Shown here piece by piece: positions 35,717 through 46,448 of a stretch of DNA of 64,000 nucleotides. A program made the translations under genes and the position numbers. This DNA comes from Siphonodentalium dalli (taxonomy: Eukaryota > Mollusca > Scaphopoda > Gadilida > Siphonodentaliidae), in assembly GCA_032622095.1 (NCBI GenBank), contig CP136064.1, positions 279,021,614-279,085,613 on the forward strand, in the 5' to 3' direction. The notes under the pieces were generated by a model that saw nothing but the letters and a program-made list of their open reading frames with translations, was not told the origin of the DNA and did no database searches. Position 1 is the first letter of the stretch; every line of letters begins with the position of its first letter.

Positions 35717-38282
35717 GTCTTTTGATATTTCACTGCTATATAGTCACTGTTTACTACACTGAGACTATTATATACTGTAGATGGTAGATCTAATTGTTCA
35801 ATTACATTTTCGCCAATCGACGCCATCTTTGTTGACGTTTTGAGTTTGAAATCAACCACAAGGCTCATAAAGTAGATATCACTGCCATCGTACCTTATTA
35901 TTCAGAAAGTCACGGCACATATTAGTCCATGTAATCCAATAAACATTTATATCCTGGTATATGCGAAAATTAATCTCGGATTTTAACTTTTGATCGGTTA
36001 TTTCGTTCCCAAAATTTCAAACGGCTTTAATGTTGGCGCATGCGCATGAATCCTCTCATGGGGTGATGGGAGATAACTCTGCCTGGAGTTTGAATTAACA
36101 CATGCGAGATAAGCCTTGAAGCGGACAAACGGCAATTCATCAATAAAAAGAAAACCAATGTCAGAAATGGTAACGCGCTCAAGATCATATATTATATAAC
36201 CATGATTGTAATTATAGAATATAAAATATATTGGTTTTGCGAATGACCAACTCAGAATTCCGTTAAAATTACAATAACAACCAGCAACTAATTAACGGCC
36301 GTCTCCGACCACAATTCTTTTATTTGTAATTAGCATAGCTTATCACAAACCAAAAATCAGCATTATTGACATAATGTTAACGAAATTGAAATTCCCAACT
36401 ACACCTTTTATCGGACTCGGCCTCCGGTCGCAGTTCGACTTTTAATCCTCCCAAAAATTCCCATTTTATAAATAAAACACCCATGCGCCCAGGCGAACAA
36501 GAATCTCTACATTAGTATACACACGGAGCGCGCGTAATAAATTTAATGGGGTTGGCAGAATAAGATATTGTTTTTACTGGACGCAAGCCTCCCCGGAAAG
36601 CATTGCACTGAATAAACATGCCGGATAACTCAGCTGAAACTTGCATAGCAACTGAATACAATCACTTAATAAAATAGGCAAATATCAGCTGAGTCAGATT
36701 AAGTCATACTGTATGGAGTCACTGCCGTATATAATTTAGTTACCAATAATACTGCTGAATTTTGAGGGCATGAACTTGGAATCACACACAATTTTAACTT
36801 AGACCATTTTCAGGGCGCATAAAACAACGTTGATTCACCATAGAACTGATGAAACGGTATGGGACCATCGGATTACTATGGTGTGGAACCGTCAAACTGA
36901 CGGTATTTTCGAACAGTGTACCCTACCAACCAACTGTGCCATATATAGCAGACGGTATAGCCAGTCGTGGATACATGCACAATGGCTCAATGCACAAACA
37001 ATACTTCGCATGTGCATTGCTTGAGTATATACCATGGATACACGCATAAGTATAATACACAAATGTCAACATCTCACTCCCATTATTTTACATGTTCAAA
37101 ATAGATACACCTTGGTGGAGAACATGGATTTTTTTTAAACAAGGAAGTATCGCTCAGAACGGTCCATTATTCCTTTAATAGTGTATTTTCCCCAGCAAAT
37201 TTAATCAGTACTTACACTAGATATGTACACTAGATAAGTACTTTAATTTAACCAGTACATACACTTGATAAGTACTTTAATTTAACACAAAATAAGTACA
37301 CCAAATAATTACTCTAATTTAACCAGTACTTACACTAGATAAGTACACTAGATAAGTATAATAATTTAATCAGTACCTACACTAGATAAGTACACCAAAT
37401 AAGTACTCTAATTTAACCAGTACTTACACTAGATAAGTACACTAGATAAGTATAATAATTTAACCAGTACTTACACTAGATATGTACACTAGATAAGAAT
37501 ACTAATTTAACCAGTACCTACACTAGATAAGTAAACCAAATAAGTACTCTAATTTAACCAGTACTTACACTAGATAGGTAAACTAGATAAGTACTCTAAT
37601 TTAACCAGTACTTACACTAGATAAGTACACTAGATAAGTACTCTAATTGAACCAGTACTCACACTAGATAGGTACACTAGATAAGTACTCTAATTCAACC
37701 AGTACTCACACTAGATAGGTATACTAGATAAGTACTCTAATTTAACCAGTACTTACACAAGATAAATATACAAAATAAGTACTCTAATTTAACCAGTACT
37801 TACACAATATGAGTATACCAAATAAGTACTCTAATTTAACCAGTACTTACACCAAATAAGTACACCAAATAAGTACTCTAATTTAACCAGTACTTACACT
37901 AGATAAGTACACCAAATAAGTACTCTAATTTAACCAGTACTTACACTAGATAAGTACACCAAATAAGTACTCTAATTTAACCAGTACTTACACTAGATAA
38001 GTACACCAAAATAAGTACTCTAATTTAAGCAGTACTTACACTAGATAAGTACACCAAATAATTACTCTAATTTAACCAGTATTTACACTATATAAGTACA
38101 CTAGATAAATACTATAGCTTGTCCATAAGGTTGAGAATGTGGCTTTATTGGTGCCATGAATGCAATGTTGAAATTAGGCAACGCCTTATAGATGGTCTAT
38201 CTCATCCAGGCCACAGTTACAACATGTTTATAATCCCTGATTTCAAGACTACAAATAGCTATTTCGAGAATAAAATACAGAT
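34852..38282 (-). repeat. Right arm of the LINE palindrome
   Basis: Reverse complement of 28821-31991, about 260 bp longer. The extra length lies at about 36955-37200, which has no counterpart in the left arm, and in the minisatellite. A 14-bp deletion near 36297 removes the gagtcggccgccgg block seen in the left arm. Confidence 0.88.
37205..38114 (-). repeat. About 47-bp minisatellite of LINE 5' region, inverted copy
   Basis: Same unit as 26383-27258 on the opposite strand (ctctaatttaaccagtactt), about 19 units with a different order of variants in the middle. Confidence 0.92.
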
Positions 38283-38524
38283 ACAACTGAAGATTGTGTG
38301 TATTATTTGTCTATAATTTATAAAGGCATAATATAGCAGTCTATTTCTATTGTAAGATCATTGTGGAATCTATAGTTTAAATGCAATTTGCCGTGATTGA
38401 GGCTGCTAACAAGATAAGAGTTGTCCTTCTGTGTACACTTTTGGTATGCTCTGTACATTTCATGTGGATATCTGTTTTAAAATACCACCTAAAACTTCTT
38501 GAGGATGTGATTGGAAGTTCTAAA
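38283..38524. other. No recognised feature
   Basis: AT-rich flank of the LINE with nothing I can assign. Confidence 0.3.
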
Positions 38525-38655
38525 TAAAATTTATAGTAATTGACAAACTATTCCGGACAGGTGCCTCAATCATATCTATTATTTTATACCCTGGTATCTA
38601 TATAAAACTTTCTGGGAAGAGCTGGGAAGAGACAGACCATCTTTAACAATTGGAT
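38525..38655 (+). repeat. Solo end of the 55471-56003 inverted-repeat family
   Basis: Contains attccggacaggtgcctc, ttattttataccctggta, and ccatctttaacaattgg, which align in order with the right end of the element at 55471-56003. The opposite arm is absent. Confidence 0.45.
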
Positions 38656-38660
38656 ATGAG

Positions 38661-39833
38661 TGATAAGGTTAGCAAGGGGAAGCCTAGCTAACAGGCCCTA
38701 ATAAGGTTAGCAAGGGGAAGCCTAGCTAACAGGCCCTAATAAGGTTAGCAAGGGGAAGCCTAGCTAACAGGCCCTAATAAGGTTAGCAAGGGGAAGCCTA
38801 GCTAGCAGGCCCTAATAAGGTTAGCAAGGAGAAGCCTAGCTAACAGGCCCTAATAAGGTTAGCAAGGGGAAGCCTAGCTAACAGGCTCTAATAAGCTTAG
38901 CAAGGGGAAGCCTAGGCAGGGGTGGCACCAGTGGGGGCACCGGGGGGAGGCTCTAGCCCCCTCGGCGGGGAGGACTTGTCGGGGATTTTCTATATGTAAG
39001 TCGGTTGTGTGTATAAGATGAAGTAATCATGTACAGACTGTCAGTGTGGGAAAGTGTCAGAGAGAGAACATACAGCGGAATATATCCCACACAAAATATT
39101 CATGGCACATGTTCCCATTAAATCCGGGGGTATTCCCCTGTATTGTTACACCATCAGCGTGTTAGTGGTAATGGAAATCTATTGAAACGTGTGCTTTATC
39201 ATTGCTGGCTACTCTGGCATTCGTCACAATGGCCACATTGGTCTATAGAAACCACTGAGTACCTACAGTATGGCCACATGTTAGCTATATCCCCCACAGT
39301 GAAACACCATGCTGGCACTTGCAACTAATGAAATTAGAAATTAGAACTGACACAGAAGACAAGAGGCCTCCCTAGAATATTCTAAGAGACTAATTACTTC
39401 AATATGGTTTTGTTCATTGGTTCGCCACACTCACTATGTGCGCTCATTTCACATACCAACAGGCAATATGGTGTAATTTAATGTAGTCCCCCTGTCGGAG
39501 AGCACAGCTCCCCTGTCTGGGATTTTCTGGTGCCACCCCTTAGCCTAGATAACAGGCCCTAATAAGATTAGCAAGGGGAAGCCTAGCTAACAGGCCCTAA
39601 TAAGGTTAGCAGGGGGAAGCCTTACTAACAGGCCCTAATACGGTTAGTAATGGGAAGCCTAGCTAACAGGCCCTAATAAGGTTAGCAAGGGGAAGCCTAG
39701 CTAGAGGAAGCCTAGTTAAGGGCCCTAACCGAGCAAGGGAAAGCCTAGCTAACGGGCCCTAACCGACCAAGGGAAAGCCTGGCTAACAGGCCCTAATCGA
39801 GCAAGGGAAAGCCTAGCTAACGGGCCCTAACCG
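38661..39833 (+). repeat. 38-bp tandem array interrupted by a MITE
   Basis: The unit is taataaggttagcaagggga followed by agcctagctaacaggccc. Each unit has a gctaac...gttagc inverted pair. About 6.7 copies precede and about 7 increasingly degenerate copies follow the insertion at 38917-39541; towards the end units shorten to cctaaccgagcaaggg. Confidence 0.93.
38917..39541. mobile_element. hAT-like MITE inserted in the 38-bp array
   Basis: The 625-bp insert begins caggggtggcaccag and its other end is the inverse, ctggtgccacccct, plus one base. The flanking 8-mers are agcctagg (38909-38916) and agcctaga (39542-39549), 7 of 8 identical, and the uninterrupted array has agcctagc at that point. An 8-bp duplication with CAGGG termini fits the hAT superfamily. 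Subterminal G-rich and C-rich stretches are also inverted relative to each other. No transposase is coded, so it is non-autonomous. Confidence 0.82.
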
Positions 39834-40148
39834 CATCATGTACATCTCCTCTGATCCAAAATTAAAATACCACCATAATGGTAAGCCATAATGTAGTCAA
39901 GTTGATGAATTACCACACACACATTCTTATGTTGTGAAATTCTAACACATATTCTACCACCAACCACAGGCTACTAATTAAGACATCACCTTAAAAAAAA
40001 TCTTCGTTCTAACAATTGCAGGCGATTATTGGCACAATTGTGTACTCCCCAGTCTGGTATATTATGGTCACCCTTTGATGGAATTCTAAAATCAGATGAA
40101 TGATACTTCCTCCCTATCTACTGGGACTACTGAGCTTTTATTGCAAAG
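39834..40148. other. No recognised feature
   Basis: AT-rich stretch following the decayed end of the 38-bp array. No coding or repeat signal. Confidence 0.3.
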
Positions 40149-40150
40149 TA

Positions 40151-40356
40151 CAGTAATGCTCTAAATAATCGACTCCTTAACCACAGCAGAATTTTGGGTA
40201 ACTTTTCAGGATTTAGTCGGAAATATGGCTTGTTGTCGTTCATCGAAAAGCTCTCACTGAGAGCTAGCTTTCCGATGAATGCCAACAAGCCATATCTCCG
40301 ACTGGAAACCCATAATTTTGCTGTGGTTAAGGAGTCGATTATTTAGAGCATTACTG
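40151..40356. mobile_element. Hairpin MITE, Tc1/mariner-like
   Basis: A 206-bp near-perfect palindrome: cagtaatgctctaaataatc at the left pairs with its complement at the right, through gactccttaaccacagc and atatggcttgtt, to a small loop around 40250. A TA dinucleotide lies directly before the left end, and another lies three bases past the right end. CAGT termini with TA target sites suggest Tc1/mariner. No coding capacity. Confidence 0.75.
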
Positions 40357-40361
40357 TGTAA

Positions 40362-40800
40362 TGCGATCAAACAAATGATCTTGTTTCACCACATACCTGC
40401 AATGTAACGATATAAGTAAAAGTTCTCAAATTATAGAACAGGAAGTAGTGGCAACACAAGAATTATTTACTGCAAAGTCAAAAGAAATGAACAGTAAAAT
40501 ATTTCATTTGATCATACTGTAGAATACGTACCCAGTGTACATTGGGGCCTATACCCACATGTATGGCTACAGTTCATTGGTTAAATAGGCCCGATATGGA
40601 AACTGGAGTATGTACATATACGGTTTGAGATATCGGTTGGGTTGATTCATTCGTGTTCCGACAGTCGGCGGGATCGGACGTCCTGGCTTGAGTACTCCCG
40701 GCGATCGGATTACTGGCTTCGGCGGATTATGGACTCCTCTAAAGTTCCAGCTGAAGTCAGGCACGTACTTAGCTCAATCCATGTGGGGCCCTACTGACCT
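40362..40800. other. No recognised feature
   Basis: AT-rich at first, then more GC-rich from 40650. It may be the upstream part of the frame at 40901 but shows no signature. Confidence 0.3.
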
Positions 40801-40900
40801 GGACTTTTCTGGAATGGAAGAAGAAGAGGGCAGCTGAAGCATCACCAGCAGCACCCCCTCACCTCAGAAGCTGCCAGCATCCGGACAGAACGGGAAAGGT

Positions 40901-41317
40901 ATGAGAGACGCCCAGACCCCCCATTCCCGTGCTGGACAGCCGACTGATGACATCAAGTCGGCTTCCGATGCTACCGTGGTGGACAGGGAAACATCTTTAT
41001 GTCCGATGACTCCGGAATACATCAGCCCGGAGTCATCCATCGCGACCACCAGCACCAACAACAACAACAGCGCTACCTCCGCCCACTCATTGGCGGAGAC
41101 TGCTGAATTCACCCGACAGGTGCAGGAGAGGATGGTCGAAACAGACGAACTCATCAAAAGAAATGAACTGAAACATCAAGAACACGACATGGCCTCCGAC
41201 TCCACCTCAGCAACAACAGCAGCAGCAGCAAACAGAAAGAAAAAGAAAGAAAACAAAATAATATTAGATAATTTTTCATTCCTTCATCGTTATGTTTATG
41301 TTTTACCATTTTCATAA
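40901..41317 (+). CDS. Unrecognised polar 138-codon frame
   Basis: The predicted protein is hydrophilic, rich in Ser, Thr, Asn and Glu, with an (A)n-type stretch and a Lys-rich run (NRKKKKENK) near residue 112, then a hydrophobic end. The segment AEFTRQVQERMVETDELIKR could form a short helix. I recognise no family. The preceding DNA (40650-40900) and this stretch are more GC-rich and codon-like than the flanks, and a gt donor-like site, ggaaaggtatga, lies just upstream at 40893-40904. It could be an exon, an ORF1-like part of an unknown retroelement, or a chance frame. A 97-codon frame on the other strand overlaps it. Confidence 0.25.
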   Translation: MRDAQTPHSRAGQPTDDIKSASDATVVDRETSLCPMTPEYISPESSIATTSTNNNNSATSAHSLAETAEFTRQVQERMVETDELIKRNELKHQEHDMASDSTSATTAAAANRKKKKENKIILDNFSFLHRYVYVLPFS

Positions 41318-41410
41318 CCCCCAACATCATCCAAAAGTGGGTTGTAGGGGGGGGTTCTGCCCCTTCCAAATCCTCCCGGGTATACCCCCGAATCCCTAAT
41401 AAAGGTTGGG

Positions 41411-41969
41411 TTGATGCTGTCCCGTCCCATTACTCTTCTATAACAGACTTTCACCGACAGGACATACTATATTTACATGTGGAGCCCGGGCAATGTCCAA
41501 GTCAATGTGATTAATTATCTGACATGTCCATGATTCAGTTAATCTGTCTTCAAAATAATAGATAGAAAAAGGTAAAGTGATGATACGATCATTTAATATA
41601 TTTTTTACATACATTTTCTGATAGCACGACATATAAAAATTCTCTGGAAAACAAGGCTTTTACTTATAAATATTGTTGCTTTGACATTCAACGGTTCTCT
41701 GATATACACATGTTTTATAACACCATGTTTGGGAAATGCTGCCCTCTATGTTCATATACGTAAAGCGCCCATTTGACCTAATCCGAAGACATACAAGCAA
41801 GATAACTCCATCCCACAATTCTGGGTATAAAGTCTGCTATAGAAGAGTAACATGCCGGGACTCGGTCCAACACAGCATAAACACAACCGATATCCCAAGC
41901 TGTTGTGGACTGAGAAGACTTGGTCTTTTTAATTTGGCACCCAAGAGACATTGCAAAAATGCTATGTTA
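41411..41969. other. No recognised gene
   Basis: AT-rich. A ttataacac-type motif near 41714 is roughly mirrored by gttataacag near 41965, which might be remnants of a short inverted-repeat element, but the match is too short to call. Confidence 0.3.
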
Positions 41970-42690
41970 TAACAGAGCGATACAGAGCAATACAAGCGTT
42001 ACAGAAGTTAAAGAATCGTTTTTATTTCCCATCGTTATCTGCGTCCCAGTAGTAACCCTTGATACGATTCTTTAACTTCTGTAACGCTTGTATCGCTCTG
42101 TATCAAGGGTTGCTACTGGGACGCAGATAATCACTAGAAATAAAAACGATTCTTTAACGTCTGTAACGCTTGTATCGCTCTGTATCAAGGGTTGCTACTG
42201 GGACGCAGATAATCACTAGAAATAAAAACGATTCTTTAACGTCTGTAACGCTTGTATCGCTCTGTATCAAGGGTTACTACTGGGACGCCGATAACCACTA
42301 GAAATAAAAACGATTCCTTAAACTTCTGTAACGCTTGTATCGCTCTGTATCAAGGGTTACTACTGGGACGCAGATAACGATGGGAAATAAAAACGATTCT
42401 TTAACGTCTGTAACGCTCTGTATCAAGGGTTACTACTGGGACGCAGATAATCACTAGAAATAAAAACGATTCCTTAAACTTCTGTAACGCTTGTATCGCT
42501 CTGTATCAAGGGTTACTACTGGGACGCAGATAACGATGGGAAATAAAAACGATTCTTTAACTTCTGTAACGATTGTATCGCTCTGTCCCAATGGTTACTA
42601 CTGAGACGCAAATAACGATGAAAAATAAAAATATCTTTTATCAGCTTTTGTAACGCTTGTCCCGCTCTGTGTCAAGGCTTTCTACATGGG
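41970..42690 (+). repeat. 82-bp tandem array with an inverted first unit
   Basis: The units carry cgattctttaacttctgtaa, cgcttgtatcgctctgtatc and aagggttactactgggacgc. Starts at 42065, 42147 and 42229 give an 82-bp period, with about 7.5 direct units that decay after 42540. The first unit, 41970-42058, is in reverse orientation and meets the direct units head to head. Confidence 0.9.
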
Positions 42691-42739
42691 ACAAAAACAT
42701 ACCCCCTTAACTTTTTGCTCACGTTTCTTGCCATATATG

Positions 42740-43207
42740 CAGAGCAAGTCTGAATTTAGTGTGCCATCATTTGCAGACTAAGGTTCCCAGAGGGTGAATA
42801 GCGTAGCGGGCTAGCATCACTAAATTCACCCTCTGGGGACCTCATTCTGCTTAGGCCTCATCTTCTCTGTAAAGTTTCTTTATTATCAAATTTCTATCTA
42901 TAGAAAGTTCTTCACATAGATTCTATTCAATTTTTAGTTTATATTAGTTTCTCTATATCCCCAAATTGGAAGATGACACATTGCATAATCGAGGTTCCCA
43001 ATGGGTGTACATCACAATATTCACCATTTGGGAACTTCAATCTGAGTCTATATCTCCCATAGCAGATGAGGGGGGATTGAGGCCATGCAGAATGAGGTCC
43101 CCAGAAGGTGAATTTGGTGACGCTTGCCCGCTATGCGGGATAGCATCACTAAATTGACTCTCTAGGGACCGCATTCTGCAAATAACTGGCACACTAAACT
43201 CAGGCCT
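42740..43207. mobile_element. Triple-hairpin MITE, copy 1
   Basis: Outer inverted ends (gtctgaatttagtgtgcca near 42750 and ggcacactaaactcaggcct near 43190) enclose two full hairpins of the type gcagaatgaggtccccagag ... ctctggggacctcattctgc (42774-42851 and 43087-43180) and a smaller central hairpin, ggttcccaatgggtg ... ttgggaacttc. No coding capacity. Four copies occur in the window. Confidence 0.72.
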
Positions 43208-43430
43208 GACGCAGAGCTTCTGATTTCATGTAATAAGTTTGATATTGGAATAAATGTAACATTGATAATCAATCTATCTGTAAAAATGACTAATACCAAC
43301 AACTTAAACTTTATTGACGTAAATACAAATTTCCTTCGCTTCACAGATTGAAAACAAGACATGAGGTACACACAGTTGGAAAATCAGTTTTTAATTTAAA
43401 ATGACATAAAACAACTTCATACCAACAACA

Positions 43431-43882
43431 AGCCTTGAAATAATGTGTCTGTTATTTGCAGAATGAGGTCCCCAGAGGGTGGATTCAATGACACTATCCC
43501 GCACAGCGGGCTAGCATCACTAAATTTACCCTGTGGAGACCTCATTCTGCTTAGGCCTCGTCTTCTGGGAAGTATCTATAGTCTCAAATTAACACTGTTT
43601 TTGGTTACTCTTTCCCTTCTCTTCAGTTTCTATATCCCCTAATTTGCAGAAGATAAAATGCATAATCGAGGTGACTAATGGTTGGACATCACCAACTTCA
43701 ACTGGGGAACTTCAAACTGATCCTAGGTCTCCCATAGAAGTTGAGGCCTCAGCAGAATGAGGCTCATAGAGGGTGAATTTCGTGATGCTAGCCTATACCG
43801 CGCGGGATAGCGACACTAAATTCAACCTCTGGGGACCTCATTCTACAAATGACAAGACACACTTCAAGGCTTGATCAACAAA
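43431..43882. mobile_element. Triple-hairpin MITE, copy 2
   Basis: Same family. Outer ends caagccttgaaataatgtgt and acacacttcaaggcttg pair with each other. Hairpins at 43459-43551 and 43752-43849 and a decayed central hairpin. Confidence 0.72.
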
Positions 43883-43996
43883 CATAACAGTGTAATAAAG
43901 CTTTAAGACTTTACAACATAACATACATGTATCTACTTATATTATGTTAATGTATGGGATGTTCAATAAAAATATGGAATGAAAAAAAATAAAATG

Positions 43997-44190
43997 TATC
44001 TCTCAGTCACATGGTGTCAAAATAATAGCTCTCAAAGTCACATGGCATCAAAATAATCTCTCAAAGTCACATGGCGTCAAAATATAATATCGCTCACAGT
44101 CACATGGCGTCAAAATAACATATCTCTCAGTCACGTGGCATCATAATAATATCTCTCAAAGTCACATGGCATCAAAATAACATCTCTCAC
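43997..44190 (+). repeat. About 30-bp tandem array, 6-7 copies
   Basis: Units contain tctctcaaagtcacatggc followed by gtcaaaata. Unit length varies between 29 and 36 bp. Confidence 0.85.
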
Positions 44191-44400
44191 AAATAGGGCC
44201 TGCGTTAAATCGAGATTCAACACCGAATCAGACATCGATCAATATTGCTTGGGTGATTCAGTGTCGACACAAAGATCCAATTTGTCCCCATCATTGACAC
44301 ATCGATGCAAATTTGGCGCCAGGTGATGATGATAAAGGAGTGATGTATCCGTCTTGCGTAAATTATATAAATGGAGAAACAGACTTTTTTGTTTAAATGC

Positions 44401-45148
44401 CTATACCAGCGCAAGGACGCGGATCTTCGATTTTGAAGATCCCCCGAATATTGCCGAGCCGATTCGGGTATCTCCGGGGGATCTTCAACATCGGAGATCT
44501 GAGTATGCTTCGCTGTTGTTTTTGTTGATGTTGACTGCAGTTGTGTATTTTATTTGATGTTATAATTTACATTTATTTGTGTACTCTGCGATTATACCGT
44601 ATATGTAATAAAGACGAATTAACAATTAGTTAATTATTGAATGTCAATTAATCATGAATGAAAATTGTTTTTTAATCATGCAGACGATATTTATATACGT
44701 CTAGAGTTTGACTTTGAACAGACACAGAACAGTCAGTTACGGTGGTGTAGAACGCCACCAGACGTTACGAAAAAGACTTTAAAAAAAAAAAAATAAGCGC
44801 ACAAAGTAAATAAAAAAATTGTTACTATTGAAAACCCCAATTCCAACATGCTATACTCGTGTTCACTGCACTATCAATCGCTACCTATTTATACAGTGCT
44901 TAAATAGGTACACATTTCACGCTTCGACTTGACTGTGGTGTTTGTTCCTTCAATACGGCGAAATTCATTTATGAAACTTGGCATGTATGGATTAGAGTTA
45001 TGTCCCGTAGCTCGGGTGTTACAAATTGGGGATCTGTTCGGAGTATGTGCAGAATACACCCAGACGTCAAACCGAGTAATGCCGAATATCTTTCGGTAGG
45101 AATCGGGGGATCTTCAAAATCGAAGATCAGATAAATTGCTATACCAGC
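44401..45148. mobile_element. Possible non-autonomous element with inverted hairpin ends
   Basis: Near each end lies the inverted block gatcttcgattttgaagatc plus ccccc (44421-44447 and, reversed, 45106-45130); the block is itself a hairpin. Outside them is a 10-bp direct repeat, ctataccagc, at 44401-44410 and 45139-45148, a candidate target duplication. No coding capacity. The family is not recognised and the call rests only on this layout. Confidence 0.45.
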
Positions 45149-45187
45149 TCCTAGACACTTAATTATGATTTCCCCCGTGTGATCACA

Positions 45188-45745
45188 TTATTAGACCTTG
45201 GGCTGCTTGTAGACCCCCTCCCCCTATGCGGATTTTTGGTGGCTATATTTTTCGTATAGAATGATATCTGCCCTACAAAACTTCGGTTGTTTGCCACTTC
45301 ACAAGTGTCGCATTGATGACGTAATCCAAGATGGCGCCCAAGGGGGTCACCCAATTTCGCGTTATTGCACTATTTCCAGTTTTAAGCCGATTGAAGAACA
45401 AATTGTTAACATATGGTGTTGTAATTAATTGTATCCTGTTAATTATACATATGCGCATTGAATGAGATCAATTTTGTTAGCCAAGGCCCAAGATGGCCGC
45501 CAAAATATAAAAAAATGGCCGCCAAAATTGAAAAAAAACGCAGATTTTTCTTTAAATCTGCATTTTTTGGGCTCTCTGTAGACCCCCTCCCCCATATGCG
45601 GATTGTTTGTGGTTATATGTGTCTTATATAATGATGTCTGTCCTACAAAATTTCGGTTGTTTGCCACGTGATAAATGTCGCATTCATGACGTAATCCAAG
45701 ATGGCGCCCAAGGGAGTCACACAATTTCGCGTTATTTCCCTATCT
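45188..45745 (+). repeat. Two direct copies of a unit of about 180 bp
   Basis: 45188-45370 and 45566-45745 share gtagaccccctccccc, acttcggttgtttgccac-like sequence, tgacgtaatccaagatggcg and caatttcgcgttatt. Copies are about 85% alike by eye. Between them lie two short ccgccaaaat-containing repeats. Confidence 0.8.
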
Positions 45746-46448
45746 GTAGATATATGCGGATTTCATTATCATAACTTTAGAAATAAGGATATATTTATGT
45801 TAGGAATGACCCGAATGGACCCCGAGTATAATTATTAATCCAATGTATTATTGTTATCTATATAATAAAGACAGTTTGTGATTATACGAATTGTTTATCG
45901 ATTTAGTATAGCGCCTTTCGTGAATAATTGGGTAATAATTATGGGTAAATATCGGTGTTCTTCCATAGTGTGTAAATATAGCATGTTGTAACTATCAATA
46001 CAAACGCTCTTTATTAGTTGTGATGCAACACATAGCTTGTCAATGTGTACTATTTTGGATAATACACTATACTGAAACGCTTTTTATTATTCAGTGATAT
46101 ACCGAACGCTCTTTATTATGTCAGTGATATTACGGATGCCGTATAGTAACCACGTGCAGTCGTACCTTTGTCTTCTGCCAGTTAAGTCAGTTATTTGCCA
46201 GTGATATTTCATTCTGCTTATAATTGGTCGTATTAACATTACTTGTATTCATTTGCTATATTATAGCACCGTGTTCCTGTTATATTCAATTGTTTGAGAT
46301 CATCCTCTTGTCGAAACCAAGCGGTGTTAACTTAAGCAAGATGTTATCTTAATGTGCATTAAGTCTAGGTGTATGCAGGTGACATACCCTCACATGTTTA
46401 TAGAGAGTACACTATTGTCATTTTGATATTCCACAACCCATCAAAGAA
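45746..46448. other. AT-rich DNA upstream of the pseudogene
   Basis: Contains two or three copies of aacgctctttatta (46007, 46077, 46104). No promoter can be assigned with confidence. Confidence 0.3.

Larger units (their letters stand above)
32777..38282 (-). mobile_element. Non-LTR retrotransposon (LINE), endonuclease-deleted copy
   Basis: Read on the minus strand, the element comprises a 5' region with a 47-bp minisatellite (38282-36045), ORF1 (35716-34511) and ORF2 (34599-32777). The ORF2 part starts in the linker upstream of the RT domain, so the apurinic endonuclease expected between ORF1 and RT is missing. ORF2 also carries frameshifts. No clean 3' UTR or tail is visible before the SINE-like repeat at 32302-32760. 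The copy cannot move autonomously. Confidence 0.75.

Noticed and set aside
40864-41157. 97-codon minus-strand frame with a hydrophobic Leu/Val stretch as a membrane protein
   Set aside because: It is antisense to the polar frame at 40901-41317 and its hydrophobic run mirrors the Asn/Ser codons of that strand.
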